Part shown: positions 26,120 through 34,230 of the stretch, in pieces
Layout: the number at the start of each line of letters is the position of its first letter
Position numbering within the stretch: position 1 is the stretch's first letter
NCBI GenBank assembly: GCA_964350315.1
Contig: CAYGJD010000010.1
Span: 7,648 to 71,647 of the forward strand
Source of the DNA: JAJZEO01 sp964350315
GTDB lineage: Bacteria; Chlamydiota; Chlamydiia; Chlamydiales; 2-12-FULL-49-11
Length of the DNA stretch: 64,000 nucleotides
Direction of reading: 5' to 3'
Translations under genes and position numbers: made by a program
The notes under the pieces: model-generated
Told to the model about the DNA's origin: nothing
Databases searched by the model: none
The model's input: only the letters and a program-made list of their open reading frames with translations

Positions 26120-26476
26120 TTATACCCTCTCTTCCTGTACGATAGTTTTAAATTTGATTTCATCACTCTCAGGAACTTCTTCAATCGCTAAGTGCGCAAA
26201 TCTCAATAAATCTTCATGTAAATGATTTTCGCGAATCAGTTCATTCATCGCATTAGTTGGTAGAGAAAAATAAACAAGATAGTAATGTCCATCGCGACAC
26301 CCTTTTATCTCGTAAACCATTTTTCTACGGCCCCAATCAATGACTTTTTCCTTTTTTCCGCCCAAGCTTTCTATGAGAGAAGTTGTCTTTAGAAGCGCCT
26401 TCTCACGAGTCTCATCGCTCAGCGTCGATCTTAAGATGTACATACCTTCATACAAATGTTTTCGTTCAGTCTTCAT
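26120..26476 (-). CDS. rpsF: 30S ribosomal protein S6
   Basis: 118 residues, with YEGMYILRSTLSDE and WGRRKMVYEIKGCRDGHYYLVYF, typical S6. ATG 26476 overlaps the pth stop as ATGA and is preceded by AAGGAG plus a second AAGG; an in-frame TTG at 26503 is rejected. Confidence 0.96.
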   Translation of the reverse strand: MKTERKHLYEGMYILRSTLSDETREKALLKTTSLIESLGGKKEKVIDWGRRKMVYEIKGCRDGHYYLVYFSLPTNAMNELIRENHLHEDLLRFAHLAIEEVPESDEIKFKTIVQEERV

Positions 26477-27093
26477 TCCTTTTCTCCTTGAGTTATCGAG
26501 CATTGAGCCTTTGTCGCTAGCTCCTTTGCATGCTGAGTCTCACCTTTTATCCATGTATCTATAACTGCATCTGCCTCACGAAATATCCGAGGCATTGCAC
26601 CTAATTCTTCTTCTGAGAAATTAGAAAGAACAAACTCTTCTAAATTCTCAATAAACGTATTTCCAATTCCTATTCGAAGACGGCAATAATCACTTGTGTG
26701 AATATGGGCCTCAATGCTTTTTAAACCATTGTGACCACCATCTCCTCCCTTTTCACGAAACCTAAATTTCCCAAAAGGAATATTAATATCATCTGCAATA
26801 ACCAAAACATTCTCGAGTGGAATCTTGAAAAACTCGATACTTTTTCTTACAGAAAGTCCCGAATTATTCACATATGTTGATGGCATAAGTAAGTAAACCT
26901 TTATACCATTCACCATTCCACTTGCGATCCTTCCATTCAAACGATCACTTTTCTTTAATGTCCAATCTCGCTCTTTTGCATAAGCACAAATGGTAGAATG
27001 ACCCATATTATGCCTTGTAGTCTCATATGAGCTACCTGGATTCCCTAATCCAACAACTAAAACTTGGCCTTTTCGAAGAGGCGATTCTTGCAT
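26473..27093 (-). CDS. pth: Peptidyl-tRNA hydrolase
   Basis: Recycles peptidyl-tRNA. LVVGLGNPGSSYETTRHNMGH carries the catalytic His of the family; LLMPSTYVNNSGLSV, ADDINIPFGKFRFREKGGDGGHNGLKSI and YCRLRIGIG are the other conserved blocks. 206 residues, normal length plus a short tail. ATG 27093. Stop overlaps the rpsF start by four bases; 23 bases follow rplY. Confidence 0.97.
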   Translation of the reverse strand: MQESPLRKGQVLVVGLGNPGSSYETTRHNMGHSTICAYAKERDWTLKKSDRLNGRIASGMVNGIKVYLLMPSTYVNNSGLSVRKSIEFFKIPLENVLVIADDINIPFGKFRFREKGGDGGHNGLKSIEAHIHTSDYCRLRIGIGNTFIENLEEFVLSNFSEEELGAMPRIFREADAVIDTWIKGETQHAKELATKAQCSITQGEKE

Positions 27094-27116
27094 TAAATAT
27101 CCTAAAAAACTCTTAC

Positions 27117-27671
27117 TTACTTACTTACAGTTACAAGAACTTGAGTTTGTTGTAGTTTAACTTTCATTCCCTCTTTAAGCTCAAGATCCCTCACACGGAT
27201 AGCATCTCCAAGCTTTACACCTGCAACATCTACTACAAATGCTTTCGGCACATCTGAAACTTTCAAAGATGTTTTTACAGATCTTTTCACTCTCTTCAGC
27301 TGTCCACCTTCAACAATACCAACACAATCTTCTTCATTCTTACAAATAATAGGGACGTGAATGGTTATAACATCTGAATCCTCAACTATCAACATGTCAA
27401 TATGTTGAATATCATAAGTTGTGCGATTGTAAGTTATGTCTTTAAGAAGAACTCTGTATTTTTCTTTTCCGTCTGTGATATTAAAGAATTGCGTTGCAAG
27501 ACATCCTTTTTCAATACCCCTTAAATGGGCTTGAAATTGAGGACCTGAAACAGTCACTGGCTTTGAGTCAATGCCTTTTCTATATACAACTGCAGGGATA
27601 TCGCCTTCTCTACGAATGCGATTAATTTCACTTTTGCTCTTTTGTTTGCGAGCCGTAATCGTTAATTCCAT
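27117..27671 (-). CDS. rplY: 50S ribosomal protein L25/Ctc
   Basis: The long (CTC) form of L25: N-terminal 5S rRNA-binding domain (NRIRREGDIPAVVYRKG, a chlamydial ctc hallmark) and a C-terminal TL5-like beta domain (GIVEGGQLKRVKRSVK). 184 residues. ATG 27671 is preceded by GAGGTGAGGTGA, which also contains the stop of a candidate 41-codon ORF. Head of the ribosomal-protein run down to ispE. Confidence 0.94.
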   Translation of the reverse strand: MELTITARKQKSKSEINRIRREGDIPAVVYRKGIDSKPVTVSGPQFQAHLRGIEKGCLATQFFNITDGKEKYRVLLKDITYNRTTYDIQHIDMLIVEDSDVITIHVPIICKNEEDCVGIVEGGQLKRVKRSVKTSLKVSDVPKAFVVDVAGVKLGDAIRVRDLELKEGMKVKLQQTQVLVTVSK

Positions 27672-27682
27672 TTCAAGTCACC

Positions 27683-27808
27683 TCACCTCGGTAAAACGTG
27701 GTCGTATAAATATTTTTTACATATCAATAGGAGAGCAACAGATCTGGCACTTAAGCCTAGCAAGAATGCCATCTGAAGTAGGACAAGGTGAAATGCATTG
27801 TTTGGCAT
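27683..27808 (-). CDS. Candidate small membrane protein ORF upstream of rplY
   Basis: A 41-codon ORF, start ATG 27808, stop TGA 27685-27683, ending 11 bases before rplY. The product begins MPNNAFHLVLLQMAFLLG and continues with ARSVALLLICKKYLYDHVLPR: one hydrophobic helix followed by a basic end. AAGGAAG lies about ten bases upstream of the ATG, and the ORF's stop sits inside the rplY Shine-Dalgarno, an arrangement that would couple its translation to rplY. It could be a leader peptide, a real micro-protein or chance. No homologue recalled. Confidence 0.4.
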   Translation of the reverse strand: MPNNAFHLVLLQMAFLLGLSARSVALLLICKKYLYDHVLPR

Positions 27809-27829
27809 AACAAACACTTCCTTGGACAC

Positions 27830-27847
27830 TCCATATTTACATATGGA
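27830..27847. repeat. Perfect inverted repeat upstream of the micro-ORF
   Basis: tccatat-ttac-atatgga, a 7-bp stem with a 4-base loop, 21 bases before the candidate ATG at 27808. No T-run follows, so it is not an intrinsic terminator; it could be an operator or leader hairpin. Confidence 0.4.
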
Positions 27848-27920
27848 AGCTTATCCTATTGACTTCATCATCGAACTTACTCTTTAAAACTTTAACCGGA
27901 TGTATAGTCCTAAGTTTTAT

Positions 27921-27992
<72 letters not shown>

Positions 27993-28215
27993 AGACTAAG
28001 CTTCGAAATTTTGAAGAGATTGTATGAAAATTTAGGATTTTTGCGCAAGAGGTGTTTTCAATTAACTCACTACTCCCTATCTTTTTAAATAAAGATTAGC
28101 ACTTACTTTTCTTTCTTTCGCTTACATAGCAGCCTCATTTGGAGAAAGCAAATTAAAGAATACCATTGCACCAAACTTTATGATCATTTATGAAAAGCTT
28201 AAGAGGGGAATACGC

Positions 28216-29709
28216 ATGCACATTATCCATATCGCATCAGAGTTTGCACCGATCGCAAAAGTTGGTGGCTTAGGAGATGTTGTTCATGGCCTTGCAAAAG
28301 AACAAGTTCGGATGGGAAACCATGTTGAAGTGATCCTTCCTAAATATGACATTATCAATTATCGCTACGTAGAAAACCTTTCATTAGAGATGAGCGATCT
28401 TTGGTCATATGAAGATTCCCTTGAATATCACAATTCTATTTTTTCTGCAGAAGTTGACGGAATTGAAACACACTTAGTAGAACCCCATCACAATCTCTAC
28501 TATTTTAATCGAAAAGCAATTTACGGGTGCATTAACGATCTTGAACGTTTTATTTACTTTTCAAGAACTACCCTCGAGTATCTAAAAGAAAGAAAAGCAA
28601 AACCCGACATCATTCATATTCATGATTGGCCCACAGCAATTGTCGCTCCCCTTTTAAAAAAGTTTTACAGCTCTTCAAATATACAATATGGACGAGTTGT
28701 CTTAACTATTCACAACATTGAACATCAAGGAAAGTGCCAACCACAGGCATTAAACAGAATTGGCTTACGTGGGCTTGATTTCCGTACTAAAGACCTTATG
28801 CAAGACCCAGGCGACCCTTCCCTGATAAACCTTCTCAAAGGGGGCATTGTTTATTCTGATCGCATCACCACAGTTTCTCCAAACTACGCAAAAGAAATTC
28901 AAACTGAAGAAATGAGCTTTGGTCTTGTTGAAACGGTTCAAAAGCACAAAGATAAGATCAGCGGCATTCTTAATGGCATTGAACTTGACACTTGGAACCC
29001 TGCATCAGATCAAACTCTTTCAGACAATTATCCTGCAAACTCCACTTACTTAGATTCTGTATTAACAAACAAAAAACTCAATAAAAAATCATTATACAAA
29101 AACCTTGGGATGAAACCAAACTCTGCACCTTTAATTGTTTGCGTTAGTCGTATTGCGAAACAAAAGGGGCCAAAACTCATCCAGGCTGCACTTCATCATG
29201 TTTTAGAAAAGGGTGGCTCTTTTATTTTATTGGGCGCAACAGAAGATGAACATACTGAACAGGAATTTGTTCGTATTAAAAATCATTACAAAAAACACCC
29301 TAATTTATTTATGGAGCTTTCATTTAATGAAACTCTTGCAAGACAAATCTATGCCGCAGGTGATGCTATTATCATCCCCTCACTTTTTGAGCCATGTGGT
29401 CTGACACAAATGATTTCAATGAGATATGGAACTGTTCCGATTGCACGAGCGACAGGAGGGCTTTCTGACACTATTTTTGATCTTGATAACCTCTCAATTC
29501 CGAAAGAAAAAAGAACAGGTTTTTTATTCACTGAGCCCACTTCTGAAGCTGTTAAAGAAACAATTGATCGCGTCTATGCTTGTTACTACAGTGATCAAAA
29601 TGCATGGAATGACTTGATTAAATCTGGACTAAACTTAGACCTCGGTTGGCGCAGCTCTCAAGCTGAGTATCAAAGACTTTATGAAAAAGCCTTCGAAACT
29701 AGTGCTTAA
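28216..29709 (+). CDS. glgA: Glycogen synthase
   Basis: GT5 ADP-glucose-dependent glycogen synthase, 497 residues. The N-terminus HIIHIASEFAPIAKVGGLGDVV contains the KxGGL donor-binding loop; HIHDWPTA, TIHNIEHQG and the C-terminal SLFEPCGLTQMISMRYGTVPIARATGGL with the EX7E-type motif are family blocks. ATG 28216 has GAGGGG seven bases upstream and is preferred to ATG 28180. With malQ and treY elsewhere in the window it indicates stored alpha-glucan. The last four bases overlap the convergent pgsA. Confidence 0.96.
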   Translation: MHIIHIASEFAPIAKVGGLGDVVHGLAKEQVRMGNHVEVILPKYDIINYRYVENLSLEMSDLWSYEDSLEYHNSIFSAEVDGIETHLVEPHHNLYYFNRKAIYGCINDLERFIYFSRTTLEYLKERKAKPDIIHIHDWPTAIVAPLLKKFYSSSNIQYGRVVLTIHNIEHQGKCQPQALNRIGLRGLDFRTKDLMQDPGDPSLINLLKGGIVYSDRITTVSPNYAKEIQTEEMSFGLVETVQKHKDKISGILNGIELDTWNPASDQTLSDNYPANSTYLDSVLTNKKLNKKSLYKNLGMKPNSAPLIVCVSRIAKQKGPKLIQAALHHVLEKGGSFILLGATEDEHTEQEFVRIKNHYKKHPNLFMELSFNETLARQIYAAGDAIIIPSLFEPCGLTQMISMRYGTVPIARATGGLSDTIFDLDNLSIPKEKRTGFLFTEPTSEAVKETIDRVYACYYSDQNAWNDLIKSGLNLDLGWRSSQAEYQRLYEKAFETSA

Positions 29710-30299
29710 TTTGCACAAACCCAGGCATCTCGAATATATCTACGACATGTCCATAGATACTCAATCCCAGATATAACCGTATAAACTGCTGTAACAGCAA
29801 CTACCCAGAAACTTACAGACCTTACAAGAGGAAGTGAGATCCATCCTAGAGAATAGATCAGAAGCAAACATACAAGCACATAGATAGAAATCGCTTGTAA
29901 AATTGCCTTTAGCTTGCCGCTTTTTCTTGCTGCAAGGGCCTGTCCATTCAAAGCACAAAGAGTTCTAAGCATGCTAATAATAGCATCTCGGAATACAAAT
30001 ACCAAGACAAGCAACATCGGCAACTTAATCAACCCTTGAGTAAATACTAGCAAAACTGAAATTCTTACTATGCTATCTGCCATCGGATCTAAAATTTTAC
30101 CTAAAGTCGTTACTTGATTGCTTCTCCTTGCTAACACTCCGTCAAAAGCATCTGACAATTCGCACAAAGTAAGAAGAAACAACAAAATTAAGGCCATCGA
30201 AAAGATTGACAAACCAAAACTTTGATAAAATAAATAAATCGATAGAAACACGGGGCAAATCACAAGCCTCGCCAAGGTGAGGATTAATGCTCCCTTCAT
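29706..30299 (-). CDS. pgsA: CDP-alcohol phosphatidyltransferase (phosphatidylglycerophosphate synthase-like)
   Basis: Inner-membrane phospholipid enzyme, about six hydrophobic segments. The active-site motif DGx2ARx8Gx3Dx3D is intact in DAFDGVLARRSNQVTTLGKILDPMAD. 197 residues; the position between glgA and glyQS matches CT797. PgsA is the likeliest assignment, but other CDP-alcohol transferases share the motif. ATG 30299; divergent from glyQS. Confidence 0.88.
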   Translation of the reverse strand: MKGALILTLARLVICPVFLSIYLFYQSFGLSIFSMALILLFLLTLCELSDAFDGVLARRSNQVTTLGKILDPMADSIVRISVLLVFTQGLIKLPMLLVLVFVFRDAIISMLRTLCALNGQALAARKSGKLKAILQAISIYVLVCLLLIYSLGWISLPLVRSVSFWVVAVTAVYTVISGIEYLWTCRRYIRDAWVCAN

Positions 30300-30436
30300 T
30301 CCAAATCTCCTGCGTTATACACAACGTATAAAATTTTTCATTCTTAATCTCAAGTGAATAATAACCTATTCGCCTTTTCTTGTGTCATCGAAAAAACTCT
30401 TTGTACTCAAATCGTCCACTTGGTAAAGTTTTACAT

Positions 30437-33385
30437 ATGAAAACATTTCAAGATATCATTACTACACTGCAAGCATTCTGGACATCTAAACAATGTATCT
30501 TACAGCAAGGTTATGACCTTGAATCAGGAGCAGGAACCTTCAATCCAGAGACTTTTCTCAGATGTCTCGGCCCAGAACCTTTTCGCTTATGTAACGTTGA
30601 AATATGCCGTCGTCCCACAGATGGTAGATATGGAAAAAATCCTAACAGACTCCAAAAATTTCACCAATTTCAAGTAATTCTTAAGCCTTCTCCGCCTGAT
30701 TTTCAAAAACTTTATTTAGAATCATTGGAAGAAATTGGATTTAATTTAAAAAATCATGACATCAGGTTTGTTCATGACGACTGGGAATCTCCTACTCAGG
30801 GAGCATGGGGCCTCGGTTGGGAAGTTTGGTGCGATGGCATGGAAATCACGCAGTTCACCTACTTTCAATCTATTGGTGGTCTGGATGTGAAGCCTGTAGC
30901 AGGAGAGCTTGCCTACGGTCTTGAGCGCATTGCAATGTTTTTACAAAATAAATCAAACGTCTACGATGTCGCATTCAATGATGAACTCACATATGGAGAT
31001 GTATTTCTTCAAAGCGAAGTAGAATCTTGTCACTATAATTTTGAAACAGCGAACACCGAAATGCTACAAAGGCATTTTCAAGAATATGAAAGTGAAGCTA
31101 AAAAACAACTCGGGCTCGGATTCCCAACTATAGCATACGACTTTGCCGTTCGTGCCTCTCACACATTCAATCTTCTCGATGCAAGATCTGCGATTTCGAC
31201 TACCGCAAGAGTCAATCTGATGCACCGGATAAAGGACTTATGTTGCCAGAGCGCCGAACTTTATGTGAGCCACAGAAAAGCAATGGGATTCCCCCTACTT
31301 AAAGAATCTTTGCAAAAAGAAGCCTTTAAGCCAAAAGCACCTCAATTCAATAGAATTAAACCATCGACTATAGATGATCTCCTCATTGAAATTGGTTCAG
31401 AAGAAATCCCGTCAGCCTTTCTTCCCGCAGCTCTTTCAAACTTTGAAAAAGCAATACGCACCCTTTTTGAAGAAAAAGAACTTCTCTTCGAATCGATTGA
31501 ATTATTTGGCACACCAAGAAGAATCGCAATCATTTTAAAAGGCACAGCTGGAGGCACACTCGATCAAATGATCGAAAGAAAAGGTCCCGGCGTTGATATT
31601 GCTTTTGATGAAAATGGCAAGCTGACTAAACAAGGCCTTGGTTTCTTCTCCTCTATTGACCTTCAAGAAGCGTCAAGAAGCGCTGTTGAAGCAGGAGAAA
31701 TTGAACACCTCCAAATCAAAGAAGGTAAATATCTATTTGCAATGGTAAAGAAAAAAGGAACTGCAACAATCGATATCATTCGAGAAGCGCTTCCGCAAAT
31801 TATTGCAAATCTATCATTTCCTAAAAAAATGCGTTGGGGTACTGGCTCTGAGACTTATGCACGCCCTATACAATGGATCACCCTCCTCTACGGACGAGTT
31901 CCAATCGAGATAAAATATGGCGACATCGTCTCCTCAAACATCACTTATGGTCACTCTCAAATCGATCCAAGACCGATTAAAATTAGACACCCTCGACAAT
32001 ACCGAAAAAAACTTAAGAACCGTTGGGTTATTGCAAACATTGCAGAAAGAAAAAATCACCTCAACAAACAATTAGATAAAATTTGTGAGAAACTCGAAGT
32101 GCAAATTCCAGAAAGGGAAAAAGTTCTCAATGAAGTCCTTTTCTTAAGTGAATATCCATTTATAGGCTCCTCTACTTTCGAAAGCAGGTTTTTAGATCTC
32201 CCCCCAGAGCTACTTATTTCTGAGATGATCGACCATCAACGCTACTTCCCTTTAAAAGACCAAGAAGGAAACCTACTCCCTCAATTCCTTGTGGCTGTCG
32301 ATAAAAAGCCAACGGAACAAATTCTTAGAAACAATAGCGCTGTTCTAACAGCACGACTTAGTGACGGTCTATTTCTCTACGAACAAGATTTACTGACTCC
32401 ACTTGAATCGTTTAATGAAAAACTTAAAAATGTTGTTTTTCACAAAGACCTTGGTTCAATTTTTGATAAGAGCGTTCGCGTCAAGAAGATGGCAGAAAAA
32501 CTTGCTACCATTTTAGGAAAAGCCCCTCCCCTACAAGCCGCTGAACTCTGCAAAGCAGATTTAGCCTCAGCCGTTGTGTACGAATTTCCTGATTTACAGG
32601 GCATCATGGGGAAATACTACGCATTAAAGGCAGGCAGAAGCGAAGATGTTGCAACGGCGATCTGCGAACATTGGTGGCCTTTAACAGAGGGCAGCAGCAT
32701 CCCAACAACAGAATCTGGCTCAATTCTTGCTCTTGCAGATAAACTTGATAATTTACAAAGCTATATGAAAGTCGGCATTAAGCCTTCATCATCAAAAGAT
32801 CCCTATGCACTTAGAAGATCAGCAATCGGTATCATTAGAATCTTGATTGAAAATAGATACTCTCTTGACCTTGAAAAAGTCACAACAGAAGAAGTCATTC
32901 AATATATTTTACAACGCATAAAAAACGTCTTAAACGATTTTGGTTTTTCGAAAGAAGTCGTCGCAGCCGTCCTTTCATGTGATCTAAAAAACCCATTCGA
33001 CATCTATTGCAGAGCAGAAGCTCTTCACACATTTAGAAAGTCTGGAGATGACTTTGATCTACTCTTTCAGGTCTACAAAAGAGCACGCGGCCAAATAGAG
33101 AACGAAACAGAAAAAAGCTTTGATCTCAACTTACTCACTGAAGTCGATGAAAAAAAACTTGCTCGTTGTTTAGAAGAAATTAAACCTATTCTTGATGACG
33201 GCATCCCGCGAAAAGACTACATTTCTGCATTTAACTCTTTAAATCGACTCTCGCAACCACTTTCCAACTTTTTTGAAAACGTTCGCGTTCTATCTGATGA
33301 TAAGAAGTTAAGGGACAATCGAATCGCTCTATTGCAACAAGTCTTTCACTTAACATCTCGCCTAGTTGATTTTACTAAGCTTTGA
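30437..33385 (+). CDS. glyQS: Glycyl-tRNA synthetase, fused alpha and beta chains
   Basis: A single 982-residue chain. Residues 1 to about 290 are the alpha (GlyQ) catalytic part: FQDIITTLQAFWTSKQCILQQGYDLE.GAGTFNPETFLR and the motifs around GWEVWCDGMEITQFTYFQ. From about residue 310 (DLLIEIGSEEIPSAFLPAAL) comes the beta (GlyS) part with its HD-like domain and C-terminal anticodon region. The fusion is known in chlamydiae and is not an assembly artefact. ATG 30437 is preferred over an upstream in-frame start at 30380; the Shine-Dalgarno is weak, and a TG-TAAAGT extended -10 just upstream might make the mRNA nearly leaderless. Confidence 0.96.
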   Translation: MKTFQDIITTLQAFWTSKQCILQQGYDLESGAGTFNPETFLRCLGPEPFRLCNVEICRRPTDGRYGKNPNRLQKFHQFQVILKPSPPDFQKLYLESLEEIGFNLKNHDIRFVHDDWESPTQGAWGLGWEVWCDGMEITQFTYFQSIGGLDVKPVAGELAYGLERIAMFLQNKSNVYDVAFNDELTYGDVFLQSEVESCHYNFETANTEMLQRHFQEYESEAKKQLGLGFPTIAYDFAVRASHTFNLLDARSAISTTARVNLMHRIKDLCCQSAELYVSHRKAMGFPLLKESLQKEAFKPKAPQFNRIKPSTIDDLLIEIGSEEIPSAFLPAALSNFEKAIRTLFEEKELLFESIELFGTPRRIAIILKGTAGGTLDQMIERKGPGVDIAFDENGKLTKQGLGFFSSIDLQEASRSAVEAGEIEHLQIKEGKYLFAMVKKKGTATIDIIREALPQIIANLSFPKKMRWGTGSETYARPIQWITLLYGRVPIEIKYGDIVSSNITYGHSQIDPRPIKIRHPRQYRKKLKNRWVIANIAERKNHLNKQLDKICEKLEVQIPEREKVLNEVLFLSEYPFIGSSTFESRFLDLPPELLISEMIDHQRYFPLKDQEGNLLPQFLVAVDKKPTEQILRNNSAVLTARLSDGLFLYEQDLLTPLESFNEKLKNVVFHKDLGSIFDKSVRVKKMAEKLATILGKAPPLQAAELCKADLASAVVYEFPDLQGIMGKYYALKAGRSEDVATAICEHWWPLTEGSSIPTTESGSILALADKLDNLQSYMKVGIKPSSSKDPYALRRSAIGIIRILIENRYSLDLEKVTTEEVIQYILQRIKNVLNDFGFSKEVVAAVLSCDLKNPFDIYCRAEALHTFRKSGDDFDLLFQVYKRARGQIENETEKSFDLNLLTEVDEKKLARCLEEIKPILDDGIPRKDYISAFNSLNRLSQPLSNFFENVRVLSDDKKLRDNRIALLQQVFHLTSRLVDFTKL

Positions 33386-33407
33386 AGCATGCCTCCTGAT
33401 GTATCTA

Positions 33408-33430
33408 GAAGGTGTTAAAAATCACCCTTC
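33408..33430 (+). terminator. Possible terminator after glyQS
   Basis: GAAGGTG (33408-33414), 8-base loop, CACCCTTC (33423-33430) with one bulge, followed by AATTTT. It overlaps the stop of the convergent methyltransferase gene and may serve both directions; the T-run is short. Confidence 0.35.
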
Positions 33431-33931
33431 AATTTTCTCAAATGAGTAACTAAAGACTTTTGTGCGATAGAGATCATTCACAACAAAAGTTTCTCTTGGT
33501 TCATTCCCTGGCAATCTGAATGTATGAGACAATAAAATGCCTCTCATTTTTTTTTCAGAGAGTCTTTTCATCGCTCCAGGAAATAAGTATGTGATCAAGA
33601 AATCGGCTTGGGTTAAATCTGTCGTGAAAATGTCTTGGTATTTCACAGTAAGATTAGTCGCAAAGCAAGAAACGCCCTTACTTACTAAGTAAGGGATCAG
33701 GGCTTTTTCAAAAGCGATAACTTTAGCTTTTGGGAAGTTTCGAGCCACTGAGAGCGCAAGGAAACCAAATCCGCAGCCTAATTCGTAAACAACACAGTCT
33801 GTCTTTCTTGAAATAAGCGAAAACAACGAAGCTCTCACTTTTCTTGATGTGGGCATCGGTGAGATGCCAAGCCTAACTGTATCAATGACAATCAATAAGG
33901 AGACGATTAACGCCAGACAAAGAATCCACAT
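33422..33931 (-). CDS. Membrane-anchored SAM methyltransferase-like protein
   Basis: The N-terminal MWILCLALIVSLLIVIDTV is a single membrane anchor. The soluble part has the class I methyltransferase motif I, VVYELGCGFGFLALSVA, and the following acidic strand end VIAFE, then a post-I helix. At 169 residues it is short for a methyltransferase and lacks a substrate domain. AGGAGG lies 12 bases before ATG 33931; the frame is open to a TTG at 34006, so the start is not certain. It follows the 107-residue gene with a 25-base overlap and belongs to the dnaG transcript. Substrate unknown. Confidence 0.65.
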   Translation of the reverse strand: MWILCLALIVSLLIVIDTVRLGISPMPTSRKVRASLFSLISRKTDCVVYELGCGFGFLALSVARNFPKAKVIAFEKALIPYLVSKGVSCFATNLTVKYQDIFTTDLTQADFLITYLFPGAMKRLSEKKMRGILLSHTFRLPGNEPRETFVVNDLYRTKVFSYSFEKIEG

Positions 33932-34230
33932 AGGCGATATATTCCTCCTGTAATGAATCCTGGCACGACCCAAAACATCCCCGGAAATTTGTGTCCTAAT
34001 TTCCAATAGATACGCAGTACTGCATTAGCATTCACAAAGACCTTTTGACCTTCTAAGTAAACTATATATTTGCGCTTTCGCAAAAATTCATAGTTTCCAG
34101 TAAAAAGTTGTTTCGATTTCTTTCCATTAATAGAAGAAAAATTATATTGACCCTTTTTGTCGAGTTTCTTTAATCGATTAATCACGCGCTTTGTAATTTT
34201 CATGTTTGGCGAGAAAAACACTTGTTTCAT
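33907..34230 (-). CDS. Small basic protein of unknown function in the dnaG operon
   Basis: 107 residues, strongly basic N-terminal half (KITKRVINRLKKLDKKGQ, NGKKSKQL) and a hydrophobic C-terminus (FPGMFWVVPGFITGGIYRLCGFF). ATG 34230 overlaps the dnaG stop as ATGA and has AAGGT six bases upstream, good evidence that it is translated. No family recognised. Confidence 0.6.
   Translation of the reverse strand: MKQVFFSPNMKITKRVINRLKKLDKKGQYNFSSINGKKSKQLFTGNYEFLRKRKYIVYLEGQKVFVNANAVLRIYWKLGHKFPGMFWVVPGFITGGIYRLCGFFVWR

Noticed and set aside
30437..33385. Fused glyQ-glyS as assembly or frameshift artefact
   Set aside because: The single-chain enzyme is established in chlamydiae and the junction reads continuously.
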